Shown here: piece after piece, positions 32,387 through 40,644 of the stretch | How the letters are laid out: each line of letters opens with the position of its first letter | Numbering within the stretch: the stretch's first letter is position 1 | Assembly (NCBI RefSeq): GCF_001668675.1 | Contig: NZ_LZKQ01000331.1 | Coordinates: 21,527 to 85,526 of the forward strand | Source: Mycobacterium asiaticum | Lineage (GTDB): Bacteria > Actinomycetota > Actinomycetes > Mycobacteriales > Mycobacteriaceae | Reading direction: 5' to 3' | Length of the DNA: 64,000 nucleotides | Notes under the pieces: model-generated | What the model was told of the DNA's origin: nothing | Database searches by the model: none | Seen by the model: the letters and a program-made list of their open reading frames with translations, nothing else | Program-made: the position numbers and the translations under genes

Positions 32387-33371
32387 CCTTTCGAACGGGG
32401 CCGACGGCTGCCCGGTTCTCCTTGCGGTAGGCCGAGCTCCGGACCACGAACCAGGTGGCCAGCGGGCGCACCAGACGGATCAGCGGCACCAGCAGGCCGA
32501 ATTCCCGCCGCATATCCCGCAATTGGTCATCAAGACCGCGCGTCTGGTACTGCAGCAGACGCTGGCTTTCTTCGGTGTCCACCCAGTCGCCGAAGAACCG
32601 GGGCGGGGTTGTCTGCACGTAGGCGTCAGCGGGGACGGGGCCGATTCCGATCGCACCCATCAGCGTGTTGGTGAATTCGTAATAAGTGGTCCGGCAACTC
32701 TTCCCGCCGGCGATGTACAGGGTCTTCCCGATCGCTTCCGCACATCCCACCGCACGCGCGAATGCCGTTCCCGCGTCGGCGGGATGGAGGAACTCGAATC
32801 GCGCGTCGGGACTGAACTCGAACATGATGCTCGGATCCTGGCTCTGCAGGTGGATAGGCGAGGCCGCCGCGAGTCGCAGGATGCTCCACTGCAGACCCGA
32901 TTGCCGAATTGCCTGCTCGCAGGCCGCCTTCTGCCGGCCGTACTCGTCGGTCGGTGAGACCGGCATGTCCACCCGCAGCGGCGGCTCACGGTCTTGAATC
33001 TCGCCGCACACCCCGATGGACGACGCGAAGACCAGACGTTTGGCAGCGGGTGACTCTTCCATGCGCGCGATCAGGTTCCGGGTCGCGTCGAGGTTAACCT
33101 TCTGCGCCAAAGCGGGCGACCGTTCCGAGGCGGGCGGAATGACGGCGGCCAGGTGGATCACTGCGTCCACGTCCTGCAACGCCTGCCGCACAGAGTCGTC
33201 AGACGTGATGTCGCCCCAGAAGAAGTCCACTCGGGGGGCGAAGGAGGATGCCAGTTTTCGGGCTCGACGCGACGGAAGATCGAACGCGACCACGTCGTGG
33301 CCTTCCCGCAGCAGGGCTTCGAGCGTCGAGAGGCCGATATTGCCCAGCGCACCCGTCAACAGCACTCTCAT
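32379..33371 (-). CDS. NAD-dependent epimerase/dehydratase-type extended SDR
   Basis: 330 residues. The start MRVLLTGALGNIGLSTLEAL is the extended-SDR nucleotide fold, with HLAAVIPPASERSPA, the catalytic SSIGVCGE region and YGRQKAACEQAI (Tyr-x-x-x-Lys). A membrane-leaning C-terminus (LLVPLIRLVRPLATWFVVRS) is unusual and may tether it to the membrane. It is the last gene of the four-gene AveC/MoxR/VWA operon, 3 bases behind the VWA gene. It may reduce or dehydrate the product of the AveC-like enzyme. Confidence 0.85.
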   Translation of the reverse strand: MRVLLTGALGNIGLSTLEALLREGHDVVAFDLPSRRARKLASSFAPRVDFFWGDITSDDSVRQALQDVDAVIHLAAVIPPASERSPALAQKVNLDATRNLIARMEESPAAKRLVFASSIGVCGEIQDREPPLRVDMPVSPTDEYGRQKAACEQAIRQSGLQWSILRLAAASPIHLQSQDPSIMFEFSPDARFEFLHPADAGTAFARAVGCAEAIGKTLYIAGGKSCRTTYYEFTNTLMGAIGIGPVPADAYVQTTPPRFFGDWVDTEESQRLLQYQTRGLDDQLRDMRREFGLLVPLIRLVRPLATWFVVRSSAYRKENRAAVGPVRKAR

Positions 33372-33374
33372 GCT

Positions 33375-35063
33375 TCAGCCTCGAATCGGTGTCGGTGCGG
33401 CGAGTTCGCGCAGCGAACCCAGGAACAGCTCATCCATCCGCGGACTCAGGTCGGCCAGGGTTGGGGCGGTGGCATAGCCGACCGAACCGAAAACCCTTTG
33501 CAACGAGCATGTGTCGGCGGTAGGACCGATGGAGAGACACAGGCAGGCGATGCCGTCGGTGCGCAGCTCCGCCAGCGCCTTGGCGGCGTCGGCTTCGGCG
33601 TAGCGGCCTTCGTAACCGTCGTCGTACGGGTACCCATCAGAAAGCACGATGAGCAGCCGGTTCGGGGTGCCGGCCTCGGTCTTGAGGATCTCCCCCGCAC
33701 CCCGGATCCCCGCCCCCAGTCGCGTATAGCCGGATGGCTCAAGCTGATTGAGCCGGGCCCGTCCCACCGCGCCGAATCGTTGTCCGAAGGTCTTGATCGC
33801 GGGCAGGTGAACGGCGTGCCTGCCATGGGACCGAAAGGCGTAGACAGCCACGCGATCCCCGAGCTCTTCGAGCGTAGCGGCCATCGTGGCGGCCGCCCTG
33901 CGTTGGTGATCGTGGACGGCCAGACCCTCCGAATCGGTGTCGGTGGCAGAACCCGAAGCATCGAGCAGGATCAGGACGCCGAGGTTGCGCTCGAGCTTGC
34001 GGCGATCCAGGTATACGTGTTCGGGCGGTGAATAGCCGGAGCGCAAGTCCACGAACAGGTCTGTGAGGGCTTCGACGTCGAGCTCGTCGCCGTCGGGTCG
34101 GGCGCGCAATAACTTGGGGCCCAGACCGATCCGGGACAAGCGCCGTCGGAGCACGTCGTCGTGGATGATTCCAGCCTCCGCGAGGTCAGCCGCCGCCGTG
34201 AGCGGGAAGGCGATGACCCGACACCACTGGTCCCGGTACCGCCGGCGGTGCACGTCCCATTCCGGATGCCAGGCGCCGCCCACGCCGACGGCAGCACCGG
34301 GCTTGCCGTCGTCGGTGAAGTGGATCCGGGTGGGCACCGGCCGGGCCTCGGGACCGGCCGCGCCGGCCCGGCGGACCGCCCGGCTCCGCAATTCCGCACC
34401 CGCGGCGCCCTGCCCCGCCGAGCGCGAACGGCCGAACAGTTTGCGGAAGTAATCCGACAGCGCCGGTGAGCCGGAAAGCGGGTTCTCGAACAGTCTCAGG
34501 ATCTTGCTCGAACCCGACCGATCCCCCTCGTCAGAGTCGTCGTCGGCCTCCGGCACATCCGTTGGCCAAAACTGCAATTGCAGCTCTTGGTCAGTTGCTC
34601 TACCGCCGAACGCGGGGGCGGGCGCGAGCAGGCGCGAGGGTCTGATCACCCCGAACCACGGAGGCGGATAGGCGACCTCGGCTCGCCCGCGTGCGACTTC
34701 CAGCGACTCGGCCGCCGTCGTCGTGCGTGGACCGGCAACGAAGTTCAGCCCAGCAGCGAGCGGAAGGCGTTGAGCGAGTTGGTCGATCACCCGTTGGCCT
34801 TCGACCGACAGATAACGCCGCGCGACCGACGGACGGGTCCGCAACGACTTGACCAAACTGCGGTCCAGGCTTCCCGCGCCCAGCAGTGCACTCTGCACCA
34901 GCATCTCGCGGCGCTGGTGCGCTACGCCGCCGCCCGCCGAGACAAAGACGACCTGTCCGTCCGTGTAAGCGGCCTGACCGGCCGGTGCCTGCGCGACATC
35001 TACCGACCTGCCCGCGACATGGGTGGCCAATAGCCGGAAGATGTTGGGGTCGAATGCTGTCAC
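33375..35063 (-). CDS. VWA-domain protein of the NorD/CbbO type
   Basis: 562 residues. The C-terminal von Willebrand A domain has a MIDAS motif LILLDASGSATDTDSEG (DxSxS) near residue 375, followed by AVYAFRSHG and VLSDGYPYDDGY (third metal Asp). The N-terminal 360 residues are helical, with an acidic loop (DDDSDEGDRSG), as in NorD/CbbO. Such proteins work with MoxR-class AAA ATPases to insert metal cofactors or remodel enzymes. It overlaps the ATPase gene by 4 bases, so the two are translated together. No nitric oxide reductase or Rubisco gene is near; the client is probably the AveC-like protein. Confidence 0.85.
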   Translation of the reverse strand: MTAFDPNIFRLLATHVAGRSVDVAQAPAGQAAYTDGQVVFVSAGGGVAHQRREMLVQSALLGAGSLDRSLVKSLRTRPSVARRYLSVEGQRVIDQLAQRLPLAAGLNFVAGPRTTTAAESLEVARGRAEVAYPPPWFGVIRPSRLLAPAPAFGGRATDQELQLQFWPTDVPEADDDSDEGDRSGSSKILRLFENPLSGSPALSDYFRKLFGRSRSAGQGAAGAELRSRAVRRAGAAGPEARPVPTRIHFTDDGKPGAAVGVGGAWHPEWDVHRRRYRDQWCRVIAFPLTAAADLAEAGIIHDDVLRRRLSRIGLGPKLLRARPDGDELDVEALTDLFVDLRSGYSPPEHVYLDRRKLERNLGVLILLDASGSATDTDSEGLAVHDHQRRAAATMAATLEELGDRVAVYAFRSHGRHAVHLPAIKTFGQRFGAVGRARLNQLEPSGYTRLGAGIRGAGEILKTEAGTPNRLLIVLSDGYPYDDGYEGRYAEADAAKALAELRTDGIACLCLSIGPTADTCSLQRVFGSVGYATAPTLADLSPRMDELFLGSLRELAAPTPIRG

Positions 35064-35881
35064 GGCTGCGGCAATATGGCATCCACGAGTTCACCGAGCG
35101 CGCGCACCACATCCCGGTCGTCGGAGAGGACTTGGACGATCGCCGAGCGGACGGCGCTGCGCAGGCTCAGGCCTTCGGCGACGAGGCCACCGGCCAGGAT
35201 CAACATCCGGGTGGACGCCACTTCCCGCAGCGGTGAACCATCGAGGTTTCTGATCGCGCTGCCCAGGTTGACCAGCAGACGCGCTGTCTCCCTGGCGATT
35301 CCGGCTTCATGGGCGACGACTTCGGTCTCGGCCTCGGCCGGCGGGAACTCGAGCTCGATCGCGATGAAGCGCTGGCGCGTCGATTCCTTGAGATTCTTCA
35401 GGACACTCTGATAGCCGGGGTTATAGGAGATGACCAACTGGAATCCGGGGGCCGCGGACAGTGTGGTGCCGAGCCGATCGACCGGCAGCTCGCGACGGTG
35501 ATCGGCCAACGGATGAATCACGACGGTCGTGTCCTGCCGCGCCTCCACCACCTCGTCCAGATAAAAGATCGCGCCCGTGCGCACCGCCCGGGTCAACGGC
35601 CCGTCCACCCAGACCGTCTCACCCCCCTTGAGCAGAAACCGGCCCACCAAATCCGCCGACGTCATGTCCTCGTGCCCGGCAACGGTGATCAGCTCACGCC
35701 CGAGGCGGTGAGCCATCGCCTCTACAAAGCGGGTTTTCCCACATCCGGTGGGACCCTTCAACAACACCGGCAAGCCGCGCCGAGCAGCGGCGCCGAACAC
35801 CTCCACCTCATCACCGATCGGCCGGTAGAACGGGGACCCTGAATCCGCATGCAGCGTCGGCGGGCGACTATCGGTCAACAA
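35060..35881 (-). CDS. MoxR-class AAA ATPase (CbbQ/NirQ/NorQ type)
   Basis: 273 residues. Walker A is LLKGPTGCGKTRFVEAMAH near residue 42; Walker B is AIFYLDEVVEARQD near 105. GFQLVISYNPGYQSVLKNLK is the CbbQ/NorQ signature, and the C-terminal lid ends at EVASTRMLILAG. It acts as a hexameric chaperone with a VWA partner, encoded immediately downstream with an overlapping start. It lies 1 base behind the AveC-like gene. The trio AveC-MoxR-VWA in one operon is uncommon. Confidence 0.9.
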   Translation of the reverse strand: MLTDSRPPTLHADSGSPFYRPIGDEVEVFGAAARRGLPVLLKGPTGCGKTRFVEAMAHRLGRELITVAGHEDMTSADLVGRFLLKGGETVWVDGPLTRAVRTGAIFYLDEVVEARQDTTVVIHPLADHRRELPVDRLGTTLSAAPGFQLVISYNPGYQSVLKNLKESTRQRFIAIELEFPPAEAETEVVAHEAGIARETARLLVNLGSAIRNLDGSPLREVASTRMLILAGGLVAEGLSLRSAVRSAIVQVLSDDRDVVRALGELVDAILPQP

Positions 35882-35882
35882 C

Positions 35883-37019
35883 TCAGTTCCCCCGCTTGAA
35901 GGGAACGATCGTGGGCAGGGTCACTCCCGGCGGAAGTACGAAGTGGCCCTGCGGATCAATGTGGCCGGAGTTCCTGCCCGGGATCGGCAGTGCCGGGTCG
36001 GGGCAGAGCCGGTCGGTCCCGTCACCACAGATGCCCATGGTGAAGTAGGAGCGCTCCAGCAGATCTTTTGGCCAGGACTCGGCGTGCAGGGCGAACCATT
36101 GCGCGGGGATGTTGTAACAGACGAAGAAGAACATGCTGCATGCGGCGAAAATGGCGAGAAAACGGGTGATTTGCTGTTTGGCGAACCCGCCGCGGATGTC
36201 TTCGGTCCCCCGTTCGACGAAGGTACGGCCACGATCGTCGGTGAAGTAGCGCAGCGCGCACAGGCCCGCCTGCACGCCTCCCCACATGAGCCCTTCGTAG
36301 ACCGGCCACTGGTAGTAGGTGCCGGCGTTGATCGAGAGTGCCTTGATGGCACCGGGATAGGTGAACAGTCCCATCGGCATCAGAAACAAGCCCTCGATGA
36401 CGAAGTCGAAGAAAAAGGTCCAGACGATGAGTACACCGATCAGCTTGACGTTGCTGATGTTCGGCCAGCGCACCTTGGCCCGGCGCATGACCCAGCAGCC
36501 AAGCATCGTGCAGAGCAGCACCCCGAACGAGTAACCCGGCGCATTCATCAGGATGGGTTCGGCCATCATGCGGCCCGGCTCACCGAAGGAGACCCAACCG
36601 GGAATGTCCTGCACCCAGGAACCGCGGTTCCACATCCAGGTGTTGTAGGTGCTCCAGGTGTTGAAGTAATTCAGCAGAGGGTCCTGGAAGAACAGCAGGC
36701 CGCAGGCCACCAGCAGCATGCCGTCCAGGGTGATAAGCCGCTCTCGGCGCCACGGCCGAATAATGAAGTGCCACAGGCTAAGTGGTAGTCCGACGATAAT
36801 CACACCGGTCCAGGTGAGCAGGATCGCCTTCATGTACATGGGCGGATCGCTGGGCCCAGTGGGCACTCGCTCGAAGTTCGGTCCGGTGATCCACCGGATC
36901 CACACATAGAGCTGGAAGGCCAGGATGGCGCCCCCGATGACCGCCCAGATCCGGACGGGCTTCAGCGACGGCTGCACCCGGCCGGCGGACAGCGCATCGA
37001 TGCTCGACAAACTGCTCAT
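35883..37019 (-). CDS. AveC-like (spirocyclase family) membrane protein, copy 1
   Basis: 378 residues with about six or seven membrane segments. Family markers: RWITGPNFERVPTGPSDPP, LLFFQDPLLNYFNTWSTYNT, and YYQWPVYEGLMWGGVQAGL followed by YFTDDRGRTFVER. AveC of avermectin synthesis is a membrane enzyme that forms the spiroketal and also dehydrates; mycobacterial members have no known product. First gene of the operon with the MoxR ATPase, VWA protein and epimerase. The promoter region carries an ATAC-N6-GTAT element shared with copy 2. It faces a TetR gene, which probably represses it. Confidence 0.8.
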   Translation of the reverse strand: MSSLSSIDALSAGRVQPSLKPVRIWAVIGGAILAFQLYVWIRWITGPNFERVPTGPSDPPMYMKAILLTWTGVIIVGLPLSLWHFIIRPWRRERLITLDGMLLVACGLLFFQDPLLNYFNTWSTYNTWMWNRGSWVQDIPGWVSFGEPGRMMAEPILMNAPGYSFGVLLCTMLGCWVMRRAKVRWPNISNVKLIGVLIVWTFFFDFVIEGLFLMPMGLFTYPGAIKALSINAGTYYQWPVYEGLMWGGVQAGLCALRYFTDDRGRTFVERGTEDIRGGFAKQQITRFLAIFAACSMFFFVCYNIPAQWFALHAESWPKDLLERSYFTMGICGDGTDRLCPDPALPIPGRNSGHIDPQGHFVLPPGVTLPTIVPFKRGN

Positions 37020-37087
37020 GACGCGTCTCCCTCCCGATGGGCACGGTCTCCACCGGCTCGGGAACAGTAACCGCGCCGGACGCTAAT

Positions 37088-37101
37088 ATACCAATCAGTA
37101 T
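37088..37101. promoter_or_regulatory. Operator/promoter element upstream of AveC-like copy 1
   Basis: ATACCAATCAGTAT has inverted ATAC/GTAT arms. On the minus strand it overlaps GGTATATT, a likely -10 box for the AveC operon. The same element recurs at 38976-38989 before copy 2, which marks it as functional. The TetR product of the divergent gene (37148) is the natural binder. Confidence 0.65.
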
Positions 37102-37147
37102 CTCAGTAACCAATGGTTCGCCAGGATTCTGTGGCACAATTTCACCC

Positions 37148-37765
37148 ATGGTCGAGCGGTGGACGCGGGAACGGCGCCTTGAGCACACCCGGTCGCTGCT
37201 GCTTGACGCCGCCGAAGAGGTCTTCGCCGAGAAGGGTTTCATGGCAGCGTCTCTCGATGACATCGCCCATGCCGCCGGCTACACCAAGGGCGCCATCTAC
37301 AAGCACTTCGCCACCAAAGAAGAGCTGTTTCTGGCCGTCAACGACCGGTACTGGCGCCGGTATTTCGACAACTTCGCCGAAGTGATGTCGACGGCGACAC
37401 AGATCGGGGCGCGTGAGCTGGACGAGATCGCCGAACGCTGGCGCCAACTCGGTCGCGACCGCGGCGCCCTGCACGCCGCCCTCGGCCACGAATTCACGCT
37501 CTATCTGCTTCGGAATCCGGACGCGCGCGAGCGGGTGGCCGCAAAGCGCACGGAAGTCGTTGACGCGCTTGCGAAATTTATCATCAAGGGGATCGAGCGG
37601 CTGGGCGGGGGCCTGCTGATCCCGCCCCTGACATTCGCTCACATACTCGTTGCGACCACCAATTCGATCGAATTGGTAAGCCAACTCGATGATGCCGACC
37701 TCTACCGGCCAATCCTGGATCTGTATATGTCCGTCATCAAACTGCCGTCAGCCGCAAAGCGCTGA
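37148..37765 (+). CDS. TetR-family regulator of the AveC-like genes
   Basis: 205 residues from the ATG at 37148 (MVERWTRERRLEHTRS). The helix-turn-helix is LDDIAHAAGYTKGAIYKHFA (about 35-54), followed by a C-terminal domain typical of TetR (RDRGALHAALGHEFTLYLLR). It sits between two AveC-like genes, divergent from copy 1 and convergent with copy 2. Both AveC promoters carry an ATAC-N6-GTAT element, so it probably controls both and itself. The inducer is unknown. Confidence 0.87.
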   Translation: MVERWTRERRLEHTRSLLLDAAEEVFAEKGFMAASLDDIAHAAGYTKGAIYKHFATKEELFLAVNDRYWRRYFDNFAEVMSTATQIGARELDEIAERWRQLGRDRGALHAALGHEFTLYLLRNPDARERVAAKRTEVVDALAKFIIKGIERLGGGLLIPPLTFAHILVATTNSIELVSQLDDADLYRPILDLYMSVIKLPSAAKR

Positions 37766-37772
37766 CCGCCGC

Positions 37773-38936
37773 TTAACCTCGCGGCTCAAAGGGAACCGTC
37801 CTGGGCAGCGTCGCGCCCGGCGGCAGGACCAGCCTTCCGTCCGTGTCAATGTAACCGGACCGCTTGGTCGGCACCGGCACAACGGGATTCGGGCAGGGCC
37901 GGTCGGTCCCGTCACCACATATGCCGCCGATGAGGTACGAACGCCGCTGCACATCCTCGGGCCACGGGTCGGCATGCATGCCGAGCCATTGCGCGGGAAC
38001 GTTGTAGAAGAGGAAGAAGCAGGCGCTGACCCCGCCGAAAATGGCGAGGAAGCGGACGAACTGCTGGGGCGCCACCCCGCCGGGAACACTGTCCAGACCC
38101 CGCTCGACGACCGTGCGGCCGCGGTCATCGGTGAAATAACGCAGGCAACAGAGCGCCGCCTGAACACCACCCCACATCAACCCTTCGTAAACCGGCCACT
38201 GGTAGTAATGCCCGGCATTGAGCGAAACCGCCCGGATAGCACCGGGATACGTGTAGAACCCGATGGGCAGCAGGATGCAGCCCTCCATCACCAGATCCAG
38301 CACGAAGGTGCACGCATAGGTCACCGCGATCAGCCGCAGGTTGCTGATACTGGGCCATCTCGCCTTGATTCTGCGCATCACCCAGCACCCGACGATCGTG
38401 ATCAGCAGCACGCCGTACGCATAACCCGGGGCATTGGTCAACAGCGGCTCGGCGACCTGCCGGCCAGGCTCCTCCGGCGAGACCCAACCCGGGATATGCG
38501 ACGACCACGAACCGCGGTTGAACAGCCAGGTGTTGTAGGTGCACCAGGTGTTGAGATAGTTCAACAGCGGGTCCTGGAAAAACATCAAACCCATTGACAG
38601 AAACAACATCCCGTCGAGGGTTATCCGCCGCTCGCGCCGCCACGGCCGGATGAAGAACCACCACACAGCGAGCGGCAGACCGGCCCACAGGATGATCGCG
38701 TTGGCCAGCAGTGGCACCTTCATGTACAGCGGCGGATCGCTCGGGCCGGCGGGGACCCGCTGGAAGTACGGTCCGGTGATCCAGCGGAGCCACACGTACA
38801 ACTCCAGGATCAGCACCGCGCCACCGACCACTGCCCAGATACGGACCGCTTTGACCGAGGGCTGGGCCTGACCACGCTCGGGGACTGCATTGATCGATTC
38901 GGTGACTGTGGTTGCGCTCTCGACTCGTTCGCCCAT
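37773..38936 (-). CDS. AveC-like (spirocyclase family) membrane protein, copy 2
   Basis: 387 residues, clearly paralogous to copy 1: RWITGPYFQRVPAGPSDPPL, FFQDPLLNYLNTWCTYNTW, YYQWPVYEGLMWGGVQAAL and ICGDGTDRPCPNP all match. Membrane segments follow the same spacing. It stands alone without MoxR or VWA genes, yet shares the upstream operator of copy 1. The start at 38936 is the ATG of MGERVESATTVTES. It is a likely duplicate with a related or subunit role. Confidence 0.8.
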   Translation of the reverse strand: MGERVESATTVTESINAVPERGQAQPSVKAVRIWAVVGGAVLILELYVWLRWITGPYFQRVPAGPSDPPLYMKVPLLANAIILWAGLPLAVWWFFIRPWRRERRITLDGMLFLSMGLMFFQDPLLNYLNTWCTYNTWLFNRGSWSSHIPGWVSPEEPGRQVAEPLLTNAPGYAYGVLLITIVGCWVMRRIKARWPSISNLRLIAVTYACTFVLDLVMEGCILLPIGFYTYPGAIRAVSLNAGHYYQWPVYEGLMWGGVQAALCCLRYFTDDRGRTVVERGLDSVPGGVAPQQFVRFLAIFGGVSACFFLFYNVPAQWLGMHADPWPEDVQRRSYLIGGICGDGTDRPCPNPVVPVPTKRSGYIDTDGRLVLPPGATLPRTVPFEPRG

Positions 38937-38975
38937 GGCGTCGTCCCCCTCTACTCGCGCGGCAACCCCGCGAAT

Positions 38976-38989
38976 ATACCAGTGAGTAT
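38976..38989. promoter_or_regulatory. Operator/promoter element upstream of AveC-like copy 2
   Basis: ATACCAGTGAGTAT matches the element before copy 1 (11 of 14 positions), including a following TCT and an overlapping minus-strand GGTATATT -10 box. Confidence 0.65.
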
Positions 38990-39044
38990 CTGACCGACGA
39001 ACAAGAATCTGTGGCCGCAGCCGGGCGGCCGGTTAGCCTCGTAC

Positions 39045-39806
39045 ATGCTGAAGATCGGCGTCCAGATCCATCCGCAGAACACCACGATGGCTGCGTTGCG
39101 CACGGCGTGGCAGGGCGTCGACGACATCGGCGTCGACAGCCTGTGGACCTGGGATCACTTCTTCCCGCCGTTGTACGGATCCCCCGATGAGGCCCATTTC
39201 GAGGGCTGGCAGATCCTCGCCGCGATGGCCGTCACCACCGCCAAGGTCAACCAGATCGGCATGCTGGTGACCGGCTGCGGCTACCGCAATCCCGACTTGT
39301 TGGCCGACATGGCCCGCACCCTCGATCACCTCTCGAGAGGACGCGCCGTGCTGGGCATCGGATCGGGGTGGATGGACAAGGACGAAGTCGAATACGGCTT
39401 CCCGCTGCGAACCCCCGCCCAGCGACCCGACCTACTGGCCGAGGCGCTGCCGCGCATTCGGCGCCGCATCGGCCTGCTGCGGCCGGGCCCTATCGGCCCG
39501 CTGCCAATCCTGATCGGCGGCAACGGCGAACGGCGCACCCTTCGACTGGTGGCCGAGCATGCCGACATGTGGAACGGCTACGGCGACGCCGAGACCATCC
39601 GCGCCAAGAATCGGGCCATCGACCGGTGGTGCGCGGAGATCGGCAGGGACCCACGCGAGATCGAGCGCACCGTCTGGATAGAGCGGGTTGATGCCGAACT
39701 CATCGAATCCCTCGCCACAGCGGGTGCCGACCACCTGATCCTGGGCCTGCGGGCGCCCTACGACCTGCAATCGGTCGAACGCCTGGCGGCGGCCCGCAGC
39801 GTTTAG
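39045..39806 (+). CDS. LLM-class F420-dependent oxidoreductase
   Basis: 253 residues. MLKIGVQIHPQNTTMAALRT opens the barrel. SLWTWDHFFPPLYG, VNQIGMLVTGCGYRNPDLLA, LSRGRAVLGIGSGWMDKDEV and PLPILIGGNGERRTLRLVAE are the characteristic F420-dependent LLM blocks. The substrate is unknown. It is divergent from AveC-like copy 2 and may share its control. Slightly shorter than other LLMs in the window, but complete. Confidence 0.88.
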   Translation: MLKIGVQIHPQNTTMAALRTAWQGVDDIGVDSLWTWDHFFPPLYGSPDEAHFEGWQILAAMAVTTAKVNQIGMLVTGCGYRNPDLLADMARTLDHLSRGRAVLGIGSGWMDKDEVEYGFPLRTPAQRPDLLAEALPRIRRRIGLLRPGPIGPLPILIGGNGERRTLRLVAEHADMWNGYGDAETIRAKNRAIDRWCAEIGRDPREIERTVWIERVDAELIESLATAGADHLILGLRAPYDLQSVERLAAARSV

Positions 39807-39892
39807 CCCCGGTCGGCACGGGTATGCGATTGTCACCGGCGCACAGCCCAGCGCGCCCTTCAGACTCCGCCACTCATGGAGGTGTGTTCGGC

Positions 39893-40459
39893 ATGTCCGA
39901 AATGATCGTTCAGACCCCTGACGAAGTTGTCAGCTTCCTCAAAGCCCAGCATGACCTGATCGAGGACATGTTCGACGAGGTGTTGCACGCGTCGGACCCG
40001 CGAGCCCGCGAGAAGCCGTTCATCGAGTTGCGTCAACTGCTCGCCGTGCACGAGACGGCCGAGGAGATGGTGGTGCACCCGCGGCTGCGCAAGGAAGCCG
40101 CCGACGGCGACGCGATCGTCGAAGCCCTGCTGCATGAAGAGCACGAGGCCAAGACGTTGCTGTCCAACATCGAAAGCCTGGACGTCACGTCGCAGGAGTT
40201 CGTGACCGAGTTGAGCAAGCTGCGCGACGCCGTGCTGGCCCACGCCGAGCACGAGGAACTCGAAGAGTTTCCCAAGTTGCAGAAAGAAGTCGACGCCGAT
40301 GACCTCAAGCGCATGGCGGCCGCGGTCAAGGCCGCCGAGGCCATCGCGCCGACCCGGCCGCACCCGGGCGTGGAATCGGCGAAGCTCAACCTCGCCGTCG
40401 GGCCGTTCGCGTCGATGCTGGACCGCGCCCGTGACCTGATCAAGCAAGCAATCGGCTAG
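39893..40459 (+). CDS. Hemerythrin-like (HHE) domain protein
   Basis: 188 residues from the ATG at 39893, about 10 bases after GGAGG. Four-helix bundle with the iron-ligand residues spaced as in hemerythrin: KAQHDLIEDMFDE, AVHETAEEMVVHPRL, LHEEHEAKTLL and AHAEHEELEEFPKL. A diiron site would bind oxygen or sense NO/redox stress. The C-terminal part (about 130-188) is a helical extension ending RARDLIKQAIG. A small acidic gene follows 8 bases later. Cytoplasmic. Confidence 0.9.
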   Translation: MSEMIVQTPDEVVSFLKAQHDLIEDMFDEVLHASDPRAREKPFIELRQLLAVHETAEEMVVHPRLRKEAADGDAIVEALLHEEHEAKTLLSNIESLDVTSQEFVTELSKLRDAVLAHAEHEELEEFPKLQKEVDADDLKRMAAAVKAAEAIAPTRPHPGVESAKLNLAVGPFASMLDRARDLIKQAIG

Positions 40460-40467
40460 GAGCATTG

Positions 40468-40620
40468 ATGAGTTCACCCGAACCGCGTGAAGAGCAAGAC
40501 CAGGACCAGGCCGCGCAGGCCGCCGAGACCGCCGACGATGACAGCGTCGTCTCGCCGCCGGCGTACCCCGCGTACTCCGTCCCCCCGCCGGAGGGGCTCG
40601 CGGGTAACGAGGACGGCTGA
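40468..40620 (+). CDS. Small acidic proline-rich protein
   Basis: 50 residues from an ATG with AGGAG five bases upstream. The first half is Glu/Gln/Asp/Ala-rich (EPREEQDQDQAAQAAETADD) and the second is Pro/Tyr-rich (SPPAYPAYSVPPPEG). It is probably disordered. Only 8 bases separate it from the hemerythrin gene, so it is likely co-expressed. It resembles no domain I know; it is supported by the ribosome site and position. Confidence 0.5.
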   Translation: MSSPEPREEQDQDQAAQAAETADDDSVVSPPAYPAYSVPPPEGLAGNEDG

Positions 40621-40644
40621 GCCAACCTGGATACTCTGGACCAA

